A DNA stretch of 64,000 nucleotides from Paraburkholderia sp. BL25I1N1 (GTDB lineage Bacteria; Pseudomonadota; Gammaproteobacteria; Burkholderiales; Burkholderiaceae), in NCBI RefSeq assembly GCF_003002025.1, contig NZ_PVZB01000029.1, forward strand, positions 47,519 to 111,518, given 5' to 3'. The position numbers were made by a program, and so were the translations under genes. Positions 43,989-52,484 of the stretch are shown here, in pieces (position 1 is the first letter of the stretch; the number at the start of each line of letters is the position of its first letter). The notes below the pieces were generated by a model. It was given only the letters and a program-made list of their open reading frames with translations, was not told the DNA's origin and ran no database searches.

Positions 43989-45199
43989 TTACAGTCCGAA
44001 CAGCGCCTTGGCGATAATGTTCCGTTGAATTTCTGCCGTGCCGCCGTAGATCGTGCATGCGCGCCGGTAGAACACTTCGGCGGCGAGACCTGGCGCGTAA
44101 TCCGGTCCCACGAAGGTCTGGCCCCGGAGCGCGTGGTCTTCGTTCGGATCGCCATAAAATACAGCGCCGTAGTCGCCAATCACTTCGAGCAGCATTTCAG
44201 TGAGCTTCTGATGCAATTCGGAACCTCGGACCTTGAGCATCGAGCCAACGGCCATGCCACCACTGCGCTCGTCCAAACCTTGATGCAGGATTTTCTGCAC
44301 TGCCATGTCGATGGCGAGCACTTCGAGTTCGTATTGGGCAAGCCTTGCGGCAAACGTCGCATCTTCGATCAGGGGCGTATCACCGGCACGTTCCTTCATC
44401 GCGTAGTGACGAATCTTGCGCAGGTAGCGTTTTAGCGCCGGGGCTTCCGCACCAAGGAACGCTCGCTCGTTGAACAAAAGAAATTTCGTGTAGCCCCAAC
44501 CCTTATTTTCCTCGCCGATCAGATTTTCAACCGGCACGCGAACATTGTCGTAAAACACTTCGGCGAGATGGTTGCAACCGTCAAGCGTCGCAATCGGCCG
44601 CACCGTCACGCCCGGCGACTTCATATCGAGCAGAAGGAAGGAAATGCCCTTTTGTGGCTTGGCTTCCGCATCGGTCCGGACAAGCACGAAGTTCCACTGT
44701 CCATAACCGCCGAAGCTGGTCCAGATTTTCTGGCCGTTCACGATGTAATGGTCGCCGTCGCGGACCGCCGTCGTACGCAGCGAGGCGAGATCGGAGCCCG
44801 CTCCGGGCTCGGAGAAGCCCTGTGCCCAGACACTTCGCCGCGCTGGATAGGCGGCAGAAAGCGGCGCTTCTGCTCGTCGTTGCCGAATTCACAAATCACC
44901 GGCCCCACGAGCGACACCCCTGCCTGATTTTGCGTGGGCGCACCCGCCAGGTAGCACTCTTCTTCAAAGATGTACCGTTGCGCCGCAGTCCATCCCGTTC
45001 CCCCGAGATCGGCCGGCCAATGCGGCACGGACCAGCCGCGCGCTTCGTGCAGGATACGGGTCCAGCGCAGCGCATCGTCGTCGCCCGCGAGAAATCCTTG
45101 CTGACCGCGCCAGGCGAGATCAGCAGGCAGATGCGCCTTAAGAAAATCCCGTACCTCTTTGCGGAAGGCTTTGTCCGCGGAATCGACATGAAAATCCAT
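43989..45199 (-). pseudogene. Acyl-CoA dehydrogenase, alpha-type subunit (pair 3), frameshifted
   Basis: The N-terminal part reads from ATG 45199 (MDFHVDSADKAFRKEVRDFL ... PPIQRGEV). The C-terminal part continues in another frame as WAQGFSEPGAGSDLASLRT ... IYGGTAEIQRNIIAKALFGL, ending at 43989. The two frames meet at about 44829. Between the codon for Val (GTG, 44831-44833) and that for Trp (TGG, 44826-44828) only two bases remain where homologues have one residue. A single-base deletion restores the full about 403-residue alpha protein, parallel to pairs 1 and 2. Both halves are otherwise intact and conserved, so the lesion is recent or a sequencing error. Confidence 0.85.
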
Positions 45200-45222
45200 C
45201 GGGTAATTTCCTGTGTTTCAAT

Positions 45223-47148
45223 TCAGCGGAGCGGGCTGGAGGCATTCGCAAGAGAGCCCCTTCGGGCAAGCAGCGTGCGACGCGTGGGAACCGCTTCGTA
45301 CAGTTCCGCGACCACAGCGCTTCTTCGCGCGAGAACGTTGGCCTGGCTGATGGCGCCTTTCGCGCTCAACTCCCCGTTGTCAAGCGTCGGATGCGCGCTT
45401 TCCAGTACGATCCGCTCGATTCGGCTCGAACTACCGCCGGGGCGTGTAGCCAGCAGATCGAGCCCGCGCTGGAAGTGCTCGCGTACGCCAGCGCTGGCCA
45501 CGATCTGGTCAGCGTGCGGCATGGGCTCAACCAGGTCGTCGCACAAAGCGCGGCACGCTTGCAGATCAGGAAAAACCAGCGCAGTAAGAAAGCCCTGATC
45601 ATGGCCGGCGATTACGACGTCGCGTGCATAAGGTGAAAACGCGTTCAACGCCGCGAGTCGCAGTTCCGCCACATTTACCCATGTGCCCGAGGACAATTTG
45701 AAGTTCTCAGCCAGGCGTCCATCGAAGCGCAACCCGAGTTCACAATGCTCCGGATCGATGAATGCACCGGCGTCGCCAGAGCAGAAATAGCCCTCTTCGT
45801 CGAACGACGCGCGCGTGCGCTCCGGGTCCTTCCAATAGCCGGGCGTCACGCAGTCGCCCGCATAACGGATCTCCAGCTTCTCTCCAACCGGCACGACCTT
45901 GACCTTCACGCCGGGTACTGGCAGCCCGGCAATGGCTTGCCGTCGCGGATCCCACGCCGCCGACATCGGCGTCGGCCCGGCTTCGGTGCCGCCGAGCCCT
46001 GACATGATCAACACGCGCTGTCCGATCGTCTTGACCGCGAGCTCGTCCAGTGCTGCCCAGATGTATTCAGGCAGACTGGCGCCGCCGTAGTAAATCAGTG
46101 CCAGCTTACTGAAGAAATTCTTGCGTAGCGCTTCGTCCGAGCGGAGATGTGGAATCAGCGCCGCCAGTCCTTGAGGCGTATTCAGGTAGATGACCGGTGC
46201 GATTTCGCGCAACGCATCTAGTGTCGGACCGATTTGCTCGGGCGTGGGCTTACCCGGATCCAGGTAATACGTCCCTCCGCCATAGAGCACCATGCCGAAG
46301 TTGTGTGTGCCGCCAAAGGTGTGATGCCACGGGAGCCAGTCCACCAGCACTGGCGGTGCGTCCTGAAGAAAGGCGAAAGTCTGCGCGACCTGTTGCCGGT
46401 TACTGCACAGCATCCGCTGCGAGTAAATCACGCCCTTCGGTGCCCCGGTCGTGCCGGACGTGAACATGATCTTGCCGATCGTATCGGGGCCGACGTTATC
46501 GAATGCCTCATCGACCGCGGCGGTGACCGGCGTGTCAAGCCAGTCGAAAAACCATGAGGCCATACGCCCCTCTGGCAACCTCCCGCTCACCACACATTCG
46601 ACATCGTCGAACACGTCGCGCAACGCGCGACCGTAAAGCACCCCGTCATCCGCGAACACGAGCCCTGGCGTACACACCGACGCCAGATGTTTCAGCTTCG
46701 CAAAGTCCTCGGATAGCAACGAATACGCAGGGGTAACCGGGACATAGGGGACGCCGACGTGCAGCGCCGCAAGCGCCAGCAGCGCATGTTCGAAGCTGCG
46801 GTCGGAGAGGATCATCAGCGGCCTCGCGGGCGACAGGCCTCGGGCAAGCATAGCCTCGCCTAGCGCACGAGCGCCGTCGAGCGCTTGCCGATATGTCAGA
46901 TGCTCCCAACTGGCGCCATCGGTCGTTCGCCGTGCGAGCAACGGCCGATCTGGGGCGACCGCGGCCCACTTCACAAGACGCTCAGTAAGCCGCGCTGGGT
47001 ATGGACCGAGCGGTTCGTCCAGCTCATAAACCACGCTACCGTCAGGGCGCTGTTCAACAGTGGCCTTCATACCGCCAAGGCGCAGCGGCCGAAACGGCAC
47101 ATCCATCAAAGGGTCGTGCGAAAGCGGACCTGCGTTCATCTCTGTCAT
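45223..47148 (-). CDS. AMP-dependent acyl-CoA synthetase, feruloyl-CoA synthetase-like
   Basis: A 641-residue ANL ligase, longer than the first one and resembling feruloyl-CoA synthetases. The P-loop is IMFTSGTTGAPKGVIYS, then WLPWHHTFGGTHNFGMVLYGGG and MSGLGGTEAGP (A5). The A7 region reads GYFCSGDAGAF, and C-terminal LDNGELSAKGAISQANVL contains the likely A10 lysine. The start could be ATG 47148 or ATG 47139; AGGA is better spaced to the latter. It leads the operon with the pair 3 dehydrogenase genes, 88 bp from an imperfect operator copy. It likely activates a substrate-derived acid. Confidence 0.9.
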   Translation of the reverse strand: MTEMNAGPLSHDPLMDVPFRPLRLGGMKATVEQRPDGSVVYELDEPLGPYPARLTERLVKWAAVAPDRPLLARRTTDGASWEHLTYRQALDGARALGEAMLARGLSPARPLMILSDRSFEHALLALAALHVGVPYVPVTPAYSLLSEDFAKLKHLASVCTPGLVFADDGVLYGRALRDVFDDVECVVSGRLPEGRMASWFFDWLDTPVTAAVDEAFDNVGPDTIGKIMFTSGTTGAPKGVIYSQRMLCSNRQQVAQTFAFLQDAPPVLVDWLPWHHTFGGTHNFGMVLYGGGTYYLDPGKPTPEQIGPTLDALREIAPVIYLNTPQGLAALIPHLRSDEALRKNFFSKLALIYYGGASLPEYIWAALDELAVKTIGQRVLIMSGLGGTEAGPTPMSAAWDPRRQAIAGLPVPGVKVKVVPVGEKLEIRYAGDCVTPGYWKDPERTRASFDEEGYFCSGDAGAFIDPEHCELGLRFDGRLAENFKLSSGTWVNVAELRLAALNAFSPYARDVVIAGHDQGFLTALVFPDLQACRALCDDLVEPMPHADQIVASAGVREHFQRGLDLLATRPGGSSSRIERIVLESAHPTLDNGELSAKGAISQANVLARRSAVVAELYEAVPTRRTLLARRGSLANASSPLR

Positions 47149-47235
47149 CCTGTCGTTAGCTTTTTCCGTTCATATAGCTGCCGCTTTGCGCGCCTTTACC
47201 GACCATCCCCGCGCTAGACACGCGAACCAATAAAT

Positions 47236-47246
47236 GAACATCGATC
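47236..47246. promoter_or_regulatory. Imperfect operator copy GAAC-ATC-GATC near the CoA ligase promoter
   Basis: One mismatch from GAAC-N3-GTTC, flanked by TAAAT and AGAAA, 88 bp upstream of the ligase start. A further half-site TATATGAACGG (minus strand) lies around 47168-47178. The 346-bp divergent gap contains no recognisable gene. Confidence 0.45.
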
Positions 47247-47435
47247 AGAAACAAGAACAAGAATATCGCGAAATTTCGTATGCGTCCATCCAGCATCACC
47301 CGATGTGAACGGGTACCACCGCGGCGCGGGAAGCGTCCGCCGCCGCGCGAGTGGGCGTGCATCGCCGGCGAACGTCCTCATGCAAACGATAGCAAAACCG
47401 TCCATGGACATCCGATCAAATTTGAGCTACTTTAT

Positions 47436-47446
47436 GAACATCGTTC
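47436..47446. promoter_or_regulatory. Candidate operator GAAC-ATC-GTTC upstream of the thiolase
   Basis: Perfect half-sites flanked by TTTAT and GTCAT, 49 bp upstream of the thiolase start. The core is identical to the site at 12454. Its proximity to the start places it over or just after the likely promoter, a repressor-like location. Confidence 0.7.
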
Positions 47447-47494
47447 GTCATTTTAAACGCTGGTCATGCAGCATCAGCTTGGTGGGAGAGCGTC

Positions 47495-48676
47495 ATGCAA
47501 AGAGAAGTCGTAGTTGCCGGCAGCGTTCGCACTGCGATTGGAGATTTCGGAGGCGCGCTTGCCTCCGTCCCGCCAACGCAACTCGGCGCGACGGTTGTCC
47601 GGGAAGTCCTGTCGCGAGTGCAGTTAAAAGGCGACGCAGTCGGACAGGTCGTGTTCGGCCATGTCATCCACACTGACCCCAAAGATATGTATCTCGCCCG
47701 CGTCGCGGCGATCGAAGGCGGTATCGGTACAGATGCGCCGGCGCTGACGCTGAACCGCCTGTGCGGCTCAGGCCTGCAGGCCATTATTTCGGCAGCGCAG
47801 GCGATCTGGCTTGGCGACACGGACATCGCGATCGGCGGCGGCGCCGAGAATATGACGCGCGCAGCCTATTTGGCCACAGGCGCACGCTGGGGCGCGCGAA
47901 TGGGCGACATCCGGCTGATCGATATGATGGTGGGTGCGCTGACCGATCCCTTCGGCGCGTGCCACATGGGCGTGACAGCCGAAAATGTTGCGGCGAAATA
48001 TGGCGTATCGCGTGAGGACCAGGATGCACTGGCGGTGGAGTCGCATCGCCGGGCTGGACGCGCGGTCGAGGAAGGGTATTTCAAGGAGCAAATTGTTCCT
48101 GTCGCGGTGCACAGCAAAAATGGCGCGACGATGTTCGAACTGGACGAACATGTCCGTCCCACCACCACAGTCGATGAATTGGCCAAGTTGCGCCCGGCAT
48201 TTCAGAAGGACGGCACGGTGACAGCAGGCAACGCCTCGAGCCTGAACGACGGCGCGGCGGCCGTACTTCTAATGGAGCGCAGTGAGGCCGAAACTAGAGG
48301 TATTCGGCCACTCGCGCGACTGGTTGCCTACGCTCATGCCGGCGTTGAGCCACAATACATGGGTATCGGGCCCGTTCCCGCGACCCGGAAGGCGCTGGCG
48401 AAGGCCGGCCTGACCATTGCAGACCTCGATGTCATTGAGGCTAACGAAGCGTTCGCTGCACAGGCTTGCGCCGTGACCAAAGAACTCCAGTTCGATCCTG
48501 CGCGTGTCAACCCGAATGGCTCCGGCATATCGCTCGGTCATCCGATTGGCGCAACCGGCGCAATCATCACGGTCAAAGCGCTTCACGAGCTGCAACGGAT
48601 AGGCGGCCGATATGCGCTTGTAACGATGTGCATTGGTGGCGGTCAAGGGATCGCGGCCATCTTCGAGCGCATCTGA
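47495..48676 (+). CDS. Acetyl-CoA acyltransferase (thiolase)
   Basis: A 393-residue canonical thiolase. The acylated nucleophile is C90 in NRLCGSGLQ, with GGGAENMTRAAYLA, NEAFAAQACAV, the general-base histidine in GHPIGATGA and the second cysteine in CIGGGQG. All catalytic residues are present, unlike in the Ltp2-like protein at 35372. It would release acetyl- or propionyl-CoA from 3-ketoacyl-CoA intermediates. GGGAGAG precedes ATG 47495. It stands alone behind an operator, followed by an MBL-fold gene remnant. Confidence 0.95.
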   Translation: MQREVVVAGSVRTAIGDFGGALASVPPTQLGATVVREVLSRVQLKGDAVGQVVFGHVIHTDPKDMYLARVAAIEGGIGTDAPALTLNRLCGSGLQAIISAAQAIWLGDTDIAIGGGAENMTRAAYLATGARWGARMGDIRLIDMMVGALTDPFGACHMGVTAENVAAKYGVSREDQDALAVESHRRAGRAVEEGYFKEQIVPVAVHSKNGATMFELDEHVRPTTTVDELAKLRPAFQKDGTVTAGNASSLNDGAAAVLLMERSEAETRGIRPLARLVAYAHAGVEPQYMGIGPVPATRKALAKAGLTIADLDVIEANEAFAAQACAVTKELQFDPARVNPNGSGISLGHPIGATGAIITVKALHELQRIGGRYALVTMCIGGGQGIAAIFERI

Positions 48677-48700
48677 TCCCAGCAGGCTAGCCCATACTGA

Positions 48701-49087
48701 TCACATGAGGGAAAGTGGTGTGACCCGTCCCGAACCACGATCATCGATCCCCCTGACGGGAATATGACCGCATATCTCGAATCCCTCGATCAGCTCTACA
48801 TGCTGTGCAACCAGTACGGAGTCGAATTCATCTTGCCGGCACACGGGCACGTGCTCGGCTCCGCGCGCGCACAAATCGCACGCATCAAAACACACCGGCT
48901 TGAACGCGAAGCGAAAATTGCCGCGGTAGTGAGAAACTTGCCGCGGGGCACTCTCGACGAGTGGGTAGAACGCGCGTACGACGATGTGCCGCGCAAGTTG
49001 TGGCCAGCCGCGACGCGTTCTCTGCTCGCTCATCTCGCGCGCCTTGAAGCTCGCGAACATCCTGGCCTGCCCGGCATCTTTTGCTGA
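48701..49087 (+). pseudogene. C-terminal remnant of an MBL-fold (LACTB2-like) hydrolase
   Basis: The frame, open from 48701, reads TTIIDPPDGNMTAYLESLDQL then ILPAHGHVL and LEREAKIAAVVRN. It ends with a winged-helix-like tail AATRSLLAHLARLEAREHPG. This matches the second half of MBL-fold hydrolases, with the C-terminal metal-ligand region PAHGH. The N-terminal metallo-lactamase half with HTHxDH is missing and the preceding sequence does not continue it. An internal ATG at 48764 could still give a 107-residue protein, but without the main metal site. It begins 24 bp after the thiolase stop, suggesting a deletion junction. Confidence 0.65.
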
Positions 49088-49197
49088 GGAGGCGACGTCG
49101 CCTTCGCCGCGGTTGACTACCGATTCCGGCTGACAACGATCCCGATCGAAAGGAGCGGCGGAGTCAACCGCCCCCGCTTGACCAATGCCGACACAGA

Positions 49198-49611
49198 CTA
49201 TTCCTGAACGGTGGCAACCTTCTCGCCTAATACTTCCTTGCAGGCTTTCAGCGCGATGCTGACGGCCGGAAAGCCCACATACGGAATAGCATGCAGGACG
49301 ACCTCTTCCAGTTCCTTCTCGGTCAGACCATTCGCTAGCCCGATGCGGACATGATTACTGAATTCCCACGGCGTACGCTGTGCGATCAGCATGCCCAGCG
49401 TAACGAGGCTTCTCGAACGACGATCGAGGCCCGGACGTGCCCACGCGTCGCCAAACGCGTTCTCGAGGGCGAGCGAAGCCGCATCTGCACCAAATCCGCC
49501 GGATGCCGCCGCTGCGTCCATTGCGCCTAGAAACTCGTCACCCAACATTTCGCGAACGACCTGACGCCCCTTCTCACGACTTTCCGACACGGTATGCTCC
49601 TTGTTCGTCAT
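49198..49611 (-). CDS. Carboxymuconolactone decarboxylase (CMD) family protein
   Basis: A 137-residue CMD/AhpD-fold protein with RSRSLVTLGMLIAQRTPWEFSNHVRIGLANGLTEKELEEVVLHAIPYVGFPAV, the family core. The CxxC pair of AhpD peroxidases is absent. In catabolic loci such proteins may act on lactones or be of unknown function. It starts 24 bp after the NADH:quinone reductase-like gene and is probably co-transcribed with it. The ribosome site is weak. Specific activity is not predictable. Confidence 0.88.
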   Translation of the reverse strand: MTNKEHTVSESREKGRQVVREMLGDEFLGAMDAAAASGGFGADAASLALENAFGDAWARPGLDRRSRSLVTLGMLIAQRTPWEFSNHVRIGLANGLTEKELEEVVLHAIPYVGFPAVSIALKACKEVLGEKVATVQE

Positions 49612-49634
49612 CGACGGTTGTACTCAATTGCCAT

Positions 49635-50636
49635 TCAAAGCACGCAGGCTGTTTCGTTGCTTGCCTTGTCCATCATGGTCGCCAGCCTTCGGTGAATCAG
49701 TTCGCGCGCCTCCGCGACCATGCGGCTCACAAGCTCATCGCAGGTGGGAATATCGTGAATCAGGCCGATCGCGAGGCCCGCGGGAAACGTACCGTCGTCT
49801 GTGTCACCGGTTTCATAAATGCGCTTTCCACGTTCGCCGCTCACGAGCGGCTTCAGGTCCGCAAATGTCGTTCCCTCCCGCCGCTCCAACTCGAGTACTT
49901 GCTCCGCCACCGCATTACGGAAAATCCGCGACGTATTCTTGAGGGTACGAAAAATCAGCGCCGTATTTCGCTCGTCGTGTTCGAGCAATTGGCGCTTGAC
50001 GTTCTCATGGATGGGTGCTTCCCGAGTTGCCATGAAGCGTGTGCCCATATTGACGCCATCCGCGCCGAGAGCGAGCGCCGCTACCATGCCGCGCGCGTCG
50101 GCAATGCCACCTGATGCCAGCATTGGGATACGCAATTGCGCGGCGGCAGCCGGTAGCAAGATGAGATTGGGCACATCGTCTTCGCCCGGGTGGCCGGCAC
50201 ATTCGAATCCATCGACGCTGACCGCGTCGCAGCCAATCGCCTCCGCCTTCAATGCATGCCGTACCGACGTGCACTTGTGAATCACCTTGATACCCGCTGC
50301 CTTGAAAGCGGGCAGATAGGGCTCGGGATTGCGCCCCGCAGTTTCGACAATCTTGACGCCGCTCTCGATGATGACCCGCACGTATTCCTGATAAGGAACC
50401 GGCTTGATCGTTGGCAGAATGGTCAGGTTCACGGCAAACGGTTCGTTCGTCATTGACCTCACGCGATCGATTTCAATGCTCAACGCTTCGGGCGTTGGCT
50501 GCGTCAATGCGGTAATGGTGCCAAGCGCGCCGGCATTCGACACCGCTGAGGCCAGTTCCGCACGACCCACCCACATCATGCCTCCCTGCACGATGGGATA
50601 GCGGATACCCAGTAGCTCGGTGATGCGTGTCTTCAT
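49635..50636 (-). CDS. NPD-like TIM-barrel flavoprotein, PA1024-type NADH:quinone reductase
   Basis: A 333-residue FMN protein of the nitronate monooxygenase superfamily. YPIVQGGMMWVGRAELASAV, VNLTILPTIKPVPYQEY, VETAGRNPE, VIHKCTSVRHALKAE, DGFECAGHPGEDD and ASGGIADARGMVAALALGADGVNMGTRF are present. These blocks closely resemble what I recall of Pseudomonas PA1024, originally called nitronate monooxygenase and later shown to be an NADH:quinone reductase. CGGAGG precedes ATG 50636. An imperfect operator lies 97 bp upstream. It could dispose of quinones or act on a pathway enone; annotation as nitronate monooxygenase may be misleading. Confidence 0.88.
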   Translation of the reverse strand: MKTRITELLGIRYPIVQGGMMWVGRAELASAVSNAGALGTITALTQPTPEALSIEIDRVRSMTNEPFAVNLTILPTIKPVPYQEYVRVIIESGVKIVETAGRNPEPYLPAFKAAGIKVIHKCTSVRHALKAEAIGCDAVSVDGFECAGHPGEDDVPNLILLPAAAAQLRIPMLASGGIADARGMVAALALGADGVNMGTRFMATREAPIHENVKRQLLEHDERNTALIFRTLKNTSRIFRNAVAEQVLELERREGTTFADLKPLVSGERGKRIYETGDTDDGTFPAGLAIGLIHDIPTCDELVSRMVAEARELIHRRLATMMDKASNETACVL

Positions 50637-50732
50637 TCTTTGACCTCCGTGGAGCGAAGCATTGCTCGCGCCGTAGCCATAATCGATTACAGGGAATTGT
50701 CGCATTGGCCATGCAGCGACGTTCCTATTTAC

Positions 50733-50743
50733 GAACGATGTAC
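50733..50743. promoter_or_regulatory. Imperfect operator GAAC-GAT-GTAC upstream of the NPD-like gene
   Basis: One mismatch from GAAC-N3-GTTC, with flanks TTTAC and AATTA resembling the other sites. It lies 97 bp upstream of the gene at 50636. Confidence 0.5.
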
Positions 50744-50836
50744 AATTATATACACTTTTTGATGTCTCACCAACATTCGCACCGGTCGCCACGCTGCCAC
50801 CCGGCAGCCAGCCCTAAATCAGGTTTAGACCTTTGT

Positions 50837-50851
50837 CTATGCGACGCATAG
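50837..50851. promoter_or_regulatory. Perfect palindrome CTATGCG-A-CGCATAG upstream of folE
   Basis: A 15-bp perfect inverted repeat 46 bp upstream of the folE GTG. It is preceded by a small AGGT-TTAG-ACCT repeat at 50821-50832. It differs from the island motif, so folE probably has its own control. Could be an operator or a 5'-leader hairpin. Confidence 0.45.
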
Positions 50852-50897
50852 GTCACACCAGAACACGGAACGCAGCGCACGGCTTTAAGGAGGCTAC

Positions 50898-51530
50898 GTG
50901 AATCAGCGCGACAGCAACGGCAATCTGTCCATTACAGAACATCCCACGAAAGCAGAGGCAGAAGAGGCAGTTCGAACGCTAATCAGATGGGCGGGAGATG
51001 ATCCGCTTCGTGAAGGACTCGCAGAGACGCCCGCCAGAGTTGCGCGCGCCTATAGGGAGTTCTTTTCGGGTTATTTGTCCGACCCCATGCAGATTCTTGC
51101 TACAACCTTCTCGGAGGTGGATGGCTACGACGAAATGATTGTGTTAAAAGACATCCGCTTTGAAAGCTATTGTGAGCACCACATGGTGCCCATCATTGGC
51201 CGTGCCCATGTCGCCTATCTTCCAGATCATCGCGTGGTGGGCATTTCGAAGCTCGCGCGACTTGTCGACACGTATGCGAAGCGACTGCAGATTCAGGAGA
51301 AGATGACTGTGCAGATCGCCGACGCATTGAACACGGTACTGCAGCCTAAAGGCGTGGGCGTCATTCTGGAAGCGGCACATCAGTGCATGAGCACGCGCGG
51401 CGTACACAAACCTGGAACGTCGTTGGTCACGAGCAGGATGCTCGGCTCATTCAGGAACGATCCATCCACCCGTCGGGAGTTCCTGTCGATCATCGGCAAC
51501 GGCGCGATCGGACAGCTACCTAATACCTGA
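50898..51530 (+). CDS. folE: GTP cyclohydrolase I
   Basis: Type I GTP cyclohydrolase of 210 residues making dihydroneopterin triphosphate for folate or pterin synthesis. Zinc ligands C92 and H95 (CEHHMVP) and C163 (HQCMSTRGV) are intact, with GVISKLARLVDTYAKRLQ-like core VGISKLARLVDTYAKRLQIQE. GTG 50898 is preceded by AAGGAGG at ideal spacing, giving strong initiation. It is a single-gene unit followed by a hairpin. Its presence inside a catabolic island is unexpected; it may be an extra copy or an unrelated flanking gene. Confidence 0.96.
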   Translation: MNQRDSNGNLSITEHPTKAEAEEAVRTLIRWAGDDPLREGLAETPARVARAYREFFSGYLSDPMQILATTFSEVDGYDEMIVLKDIRFESYCEHHMVPIIGRAHVAYLPDHRVVGISKLARLVDTYAKRLQIQEKMTVQIADALNTVLQPKGVGVILEAAHQCMSTRGVHKPGTSLVTSRMLGSFRNDPSTRREFLSIIGNGAIGQLPNT

Positions 51531-51532
51531 AC

Positions 51533-51564
51533 GACAAAGTCGACCGGACTGGGTCGACTTTGTC
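51533..51564. terminator. Strong hairpin after folE
   Basis: Perfect 13-bp stem GACAAAGTCGACC / GGTCGACTTTGTC with a 6-nt loop, 2 bp after the folE stop and convergent to the SnoaL-like gene. There is no U-tract on either strand, so termination may be weak or need Rho; it could instead stabilise the 3' end. Confidence 0.6.
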
Positions 51565-51614
51565 ATTGGAGAGGTGGTCAGCAACCCGCATCGTACATTT
51601 CCACCTTACTGTTC

Positions 51615-52169
51615 CTAACTGTATTCTCGCAAGCGATCCGGATCACGCGCCTTCAAAGGCCGGTCAAACGATATGTCGCTTCTGTCGCGCGTTCTGTTGC
51701 CGTTGCTCATCAACACCTCGCGCCACGCGTCGGGCAAGTTGGCAGGAGTCGACTCGTTAACCGCCTCCGAAATGCATACCCGCGCAGCGATTGCCCACTT
51801 TCCCTCCCTCTTCTCAAAGCGGTCGATATAGCGACCAACCGCCAACGTGTCAGGCTTGGACCGATTCTCGCCGAAAAAAAGCCAATACGTTTCAGTGTGC
51901 GCGACATCGCCCTGCAAATCGACGCTATGATTGAACACCATGTGATGATGCGATAGTTGGTGCTCGCTATGGTAGTCGAATGCCCAGCTCACGAATTCTT
52001 CTGGATTGCCAACGAAAGTACCATGGTCGTCAATTGCGTCCGGATGATAGGCCGATAGGGTCAACTCACGATCCATCCGGTCGACGCCCCGGCAATAGCG
52101 ATGTATGCAGTCAAGAATCGCCTGTCTATCGAGCAATTCCTCAAGACGTTGTTCGAGTTCTGGTCTCAT
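51615..52169 (-). CDS. SnoaL/NTF2-like family protein
   Basis: A 184-residue SnoaL_4-type protein: LEELLDRQAILDCIHRYCRGVDRMDRELTLSAYHPDAIDDHG, then HHHMVFNHSVDLQGDVAHTETYWLFFG. The Y-x-R-x2-D and H pattern is that of ketosteroid-isomerase-fold dehydratases and hydroxylation accessory proteins; BaiE-type bile-acid dehydratases belong to the same broad group. GGGGAAA precedes ATG 52169. It is the third gene of a small minus operon, 9 bp after the membrane protein. Substrate unknown; ring dehydration or isomerisation would fit the island. Confidence 0.85.
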   Translation of the reverse strand: MRPELEQRLEELLDRQAILDCIHRYCRGVDRMDRELTLSAYHPDAIDDHGTFVGNPEEFVSWAFDYHSEHQLSHHHMVFNHSVDLQGDVAHTETYWLFFGENRSKPDTLAVGRYIDRFEKREGKWAIAARVCISEAVNESTPANLPDAWREVLMSNGNRTRDRSDISFDRPLKARDPDRLREYS

Positions 52170-52178
52170 TTTCCCCGC

Positions 52179-52484
52179 TCAATTGAGAATGGCCACAAAA
52201 AACACGATCGCGCCGACCAGTGCACCGAGGAAACAATACCCCTCGCTCTGCCCATCCTCGCCTGCCCCACCGCGTCGAGCAATGCAACTTACGACGCCGA
52301 AGAACGCGGCAGCACCGAGCACGACGAAAATCATCACAATGTCGAAAATCGCCGAGAGGCCGAGTTCTTCCATCCGCCAATCCCGTACCAGAAAATACGC
52401 CGCTACCGCAATGATCGACAGCAGCAGGATCGGGAGCATGATCCGGCGTTCGTCGCCGGAAAGTTTGCGCGTGCTTCGACTCAT
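52179..52484 (-). CDS. Small three-TM membrane protein, unrecognised
   Basis: A 101-residue hydrophobic protein with three predicted membrane segments: ILLLSIIAVAAYFLV near residues 19-33, a helix around 44-66 (FDIVMIFVVLGAAAFFGVV), and a C-terminal helix FLGALVGAIVFFVAIL. The N-terminus is basic. GGGAGAG precedes ATG 52484. Its start overlaps the stop of the small upstream ORF by ATGA and its stop is 9 bp before the SnoaL-like gene, so all three are probably co-translated. I do not recognise a family. Confidence 0.75.
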   Translation of the reverse strand: MSRSTRKLSGDERRIMLPILLLSIIAVAAYFLVRDWRMEELGLSAIFDIVMIFVVLGAAAFFGVVSCIARRGGAGEDGQSEGYCFLGALVGAIVFFVAILN

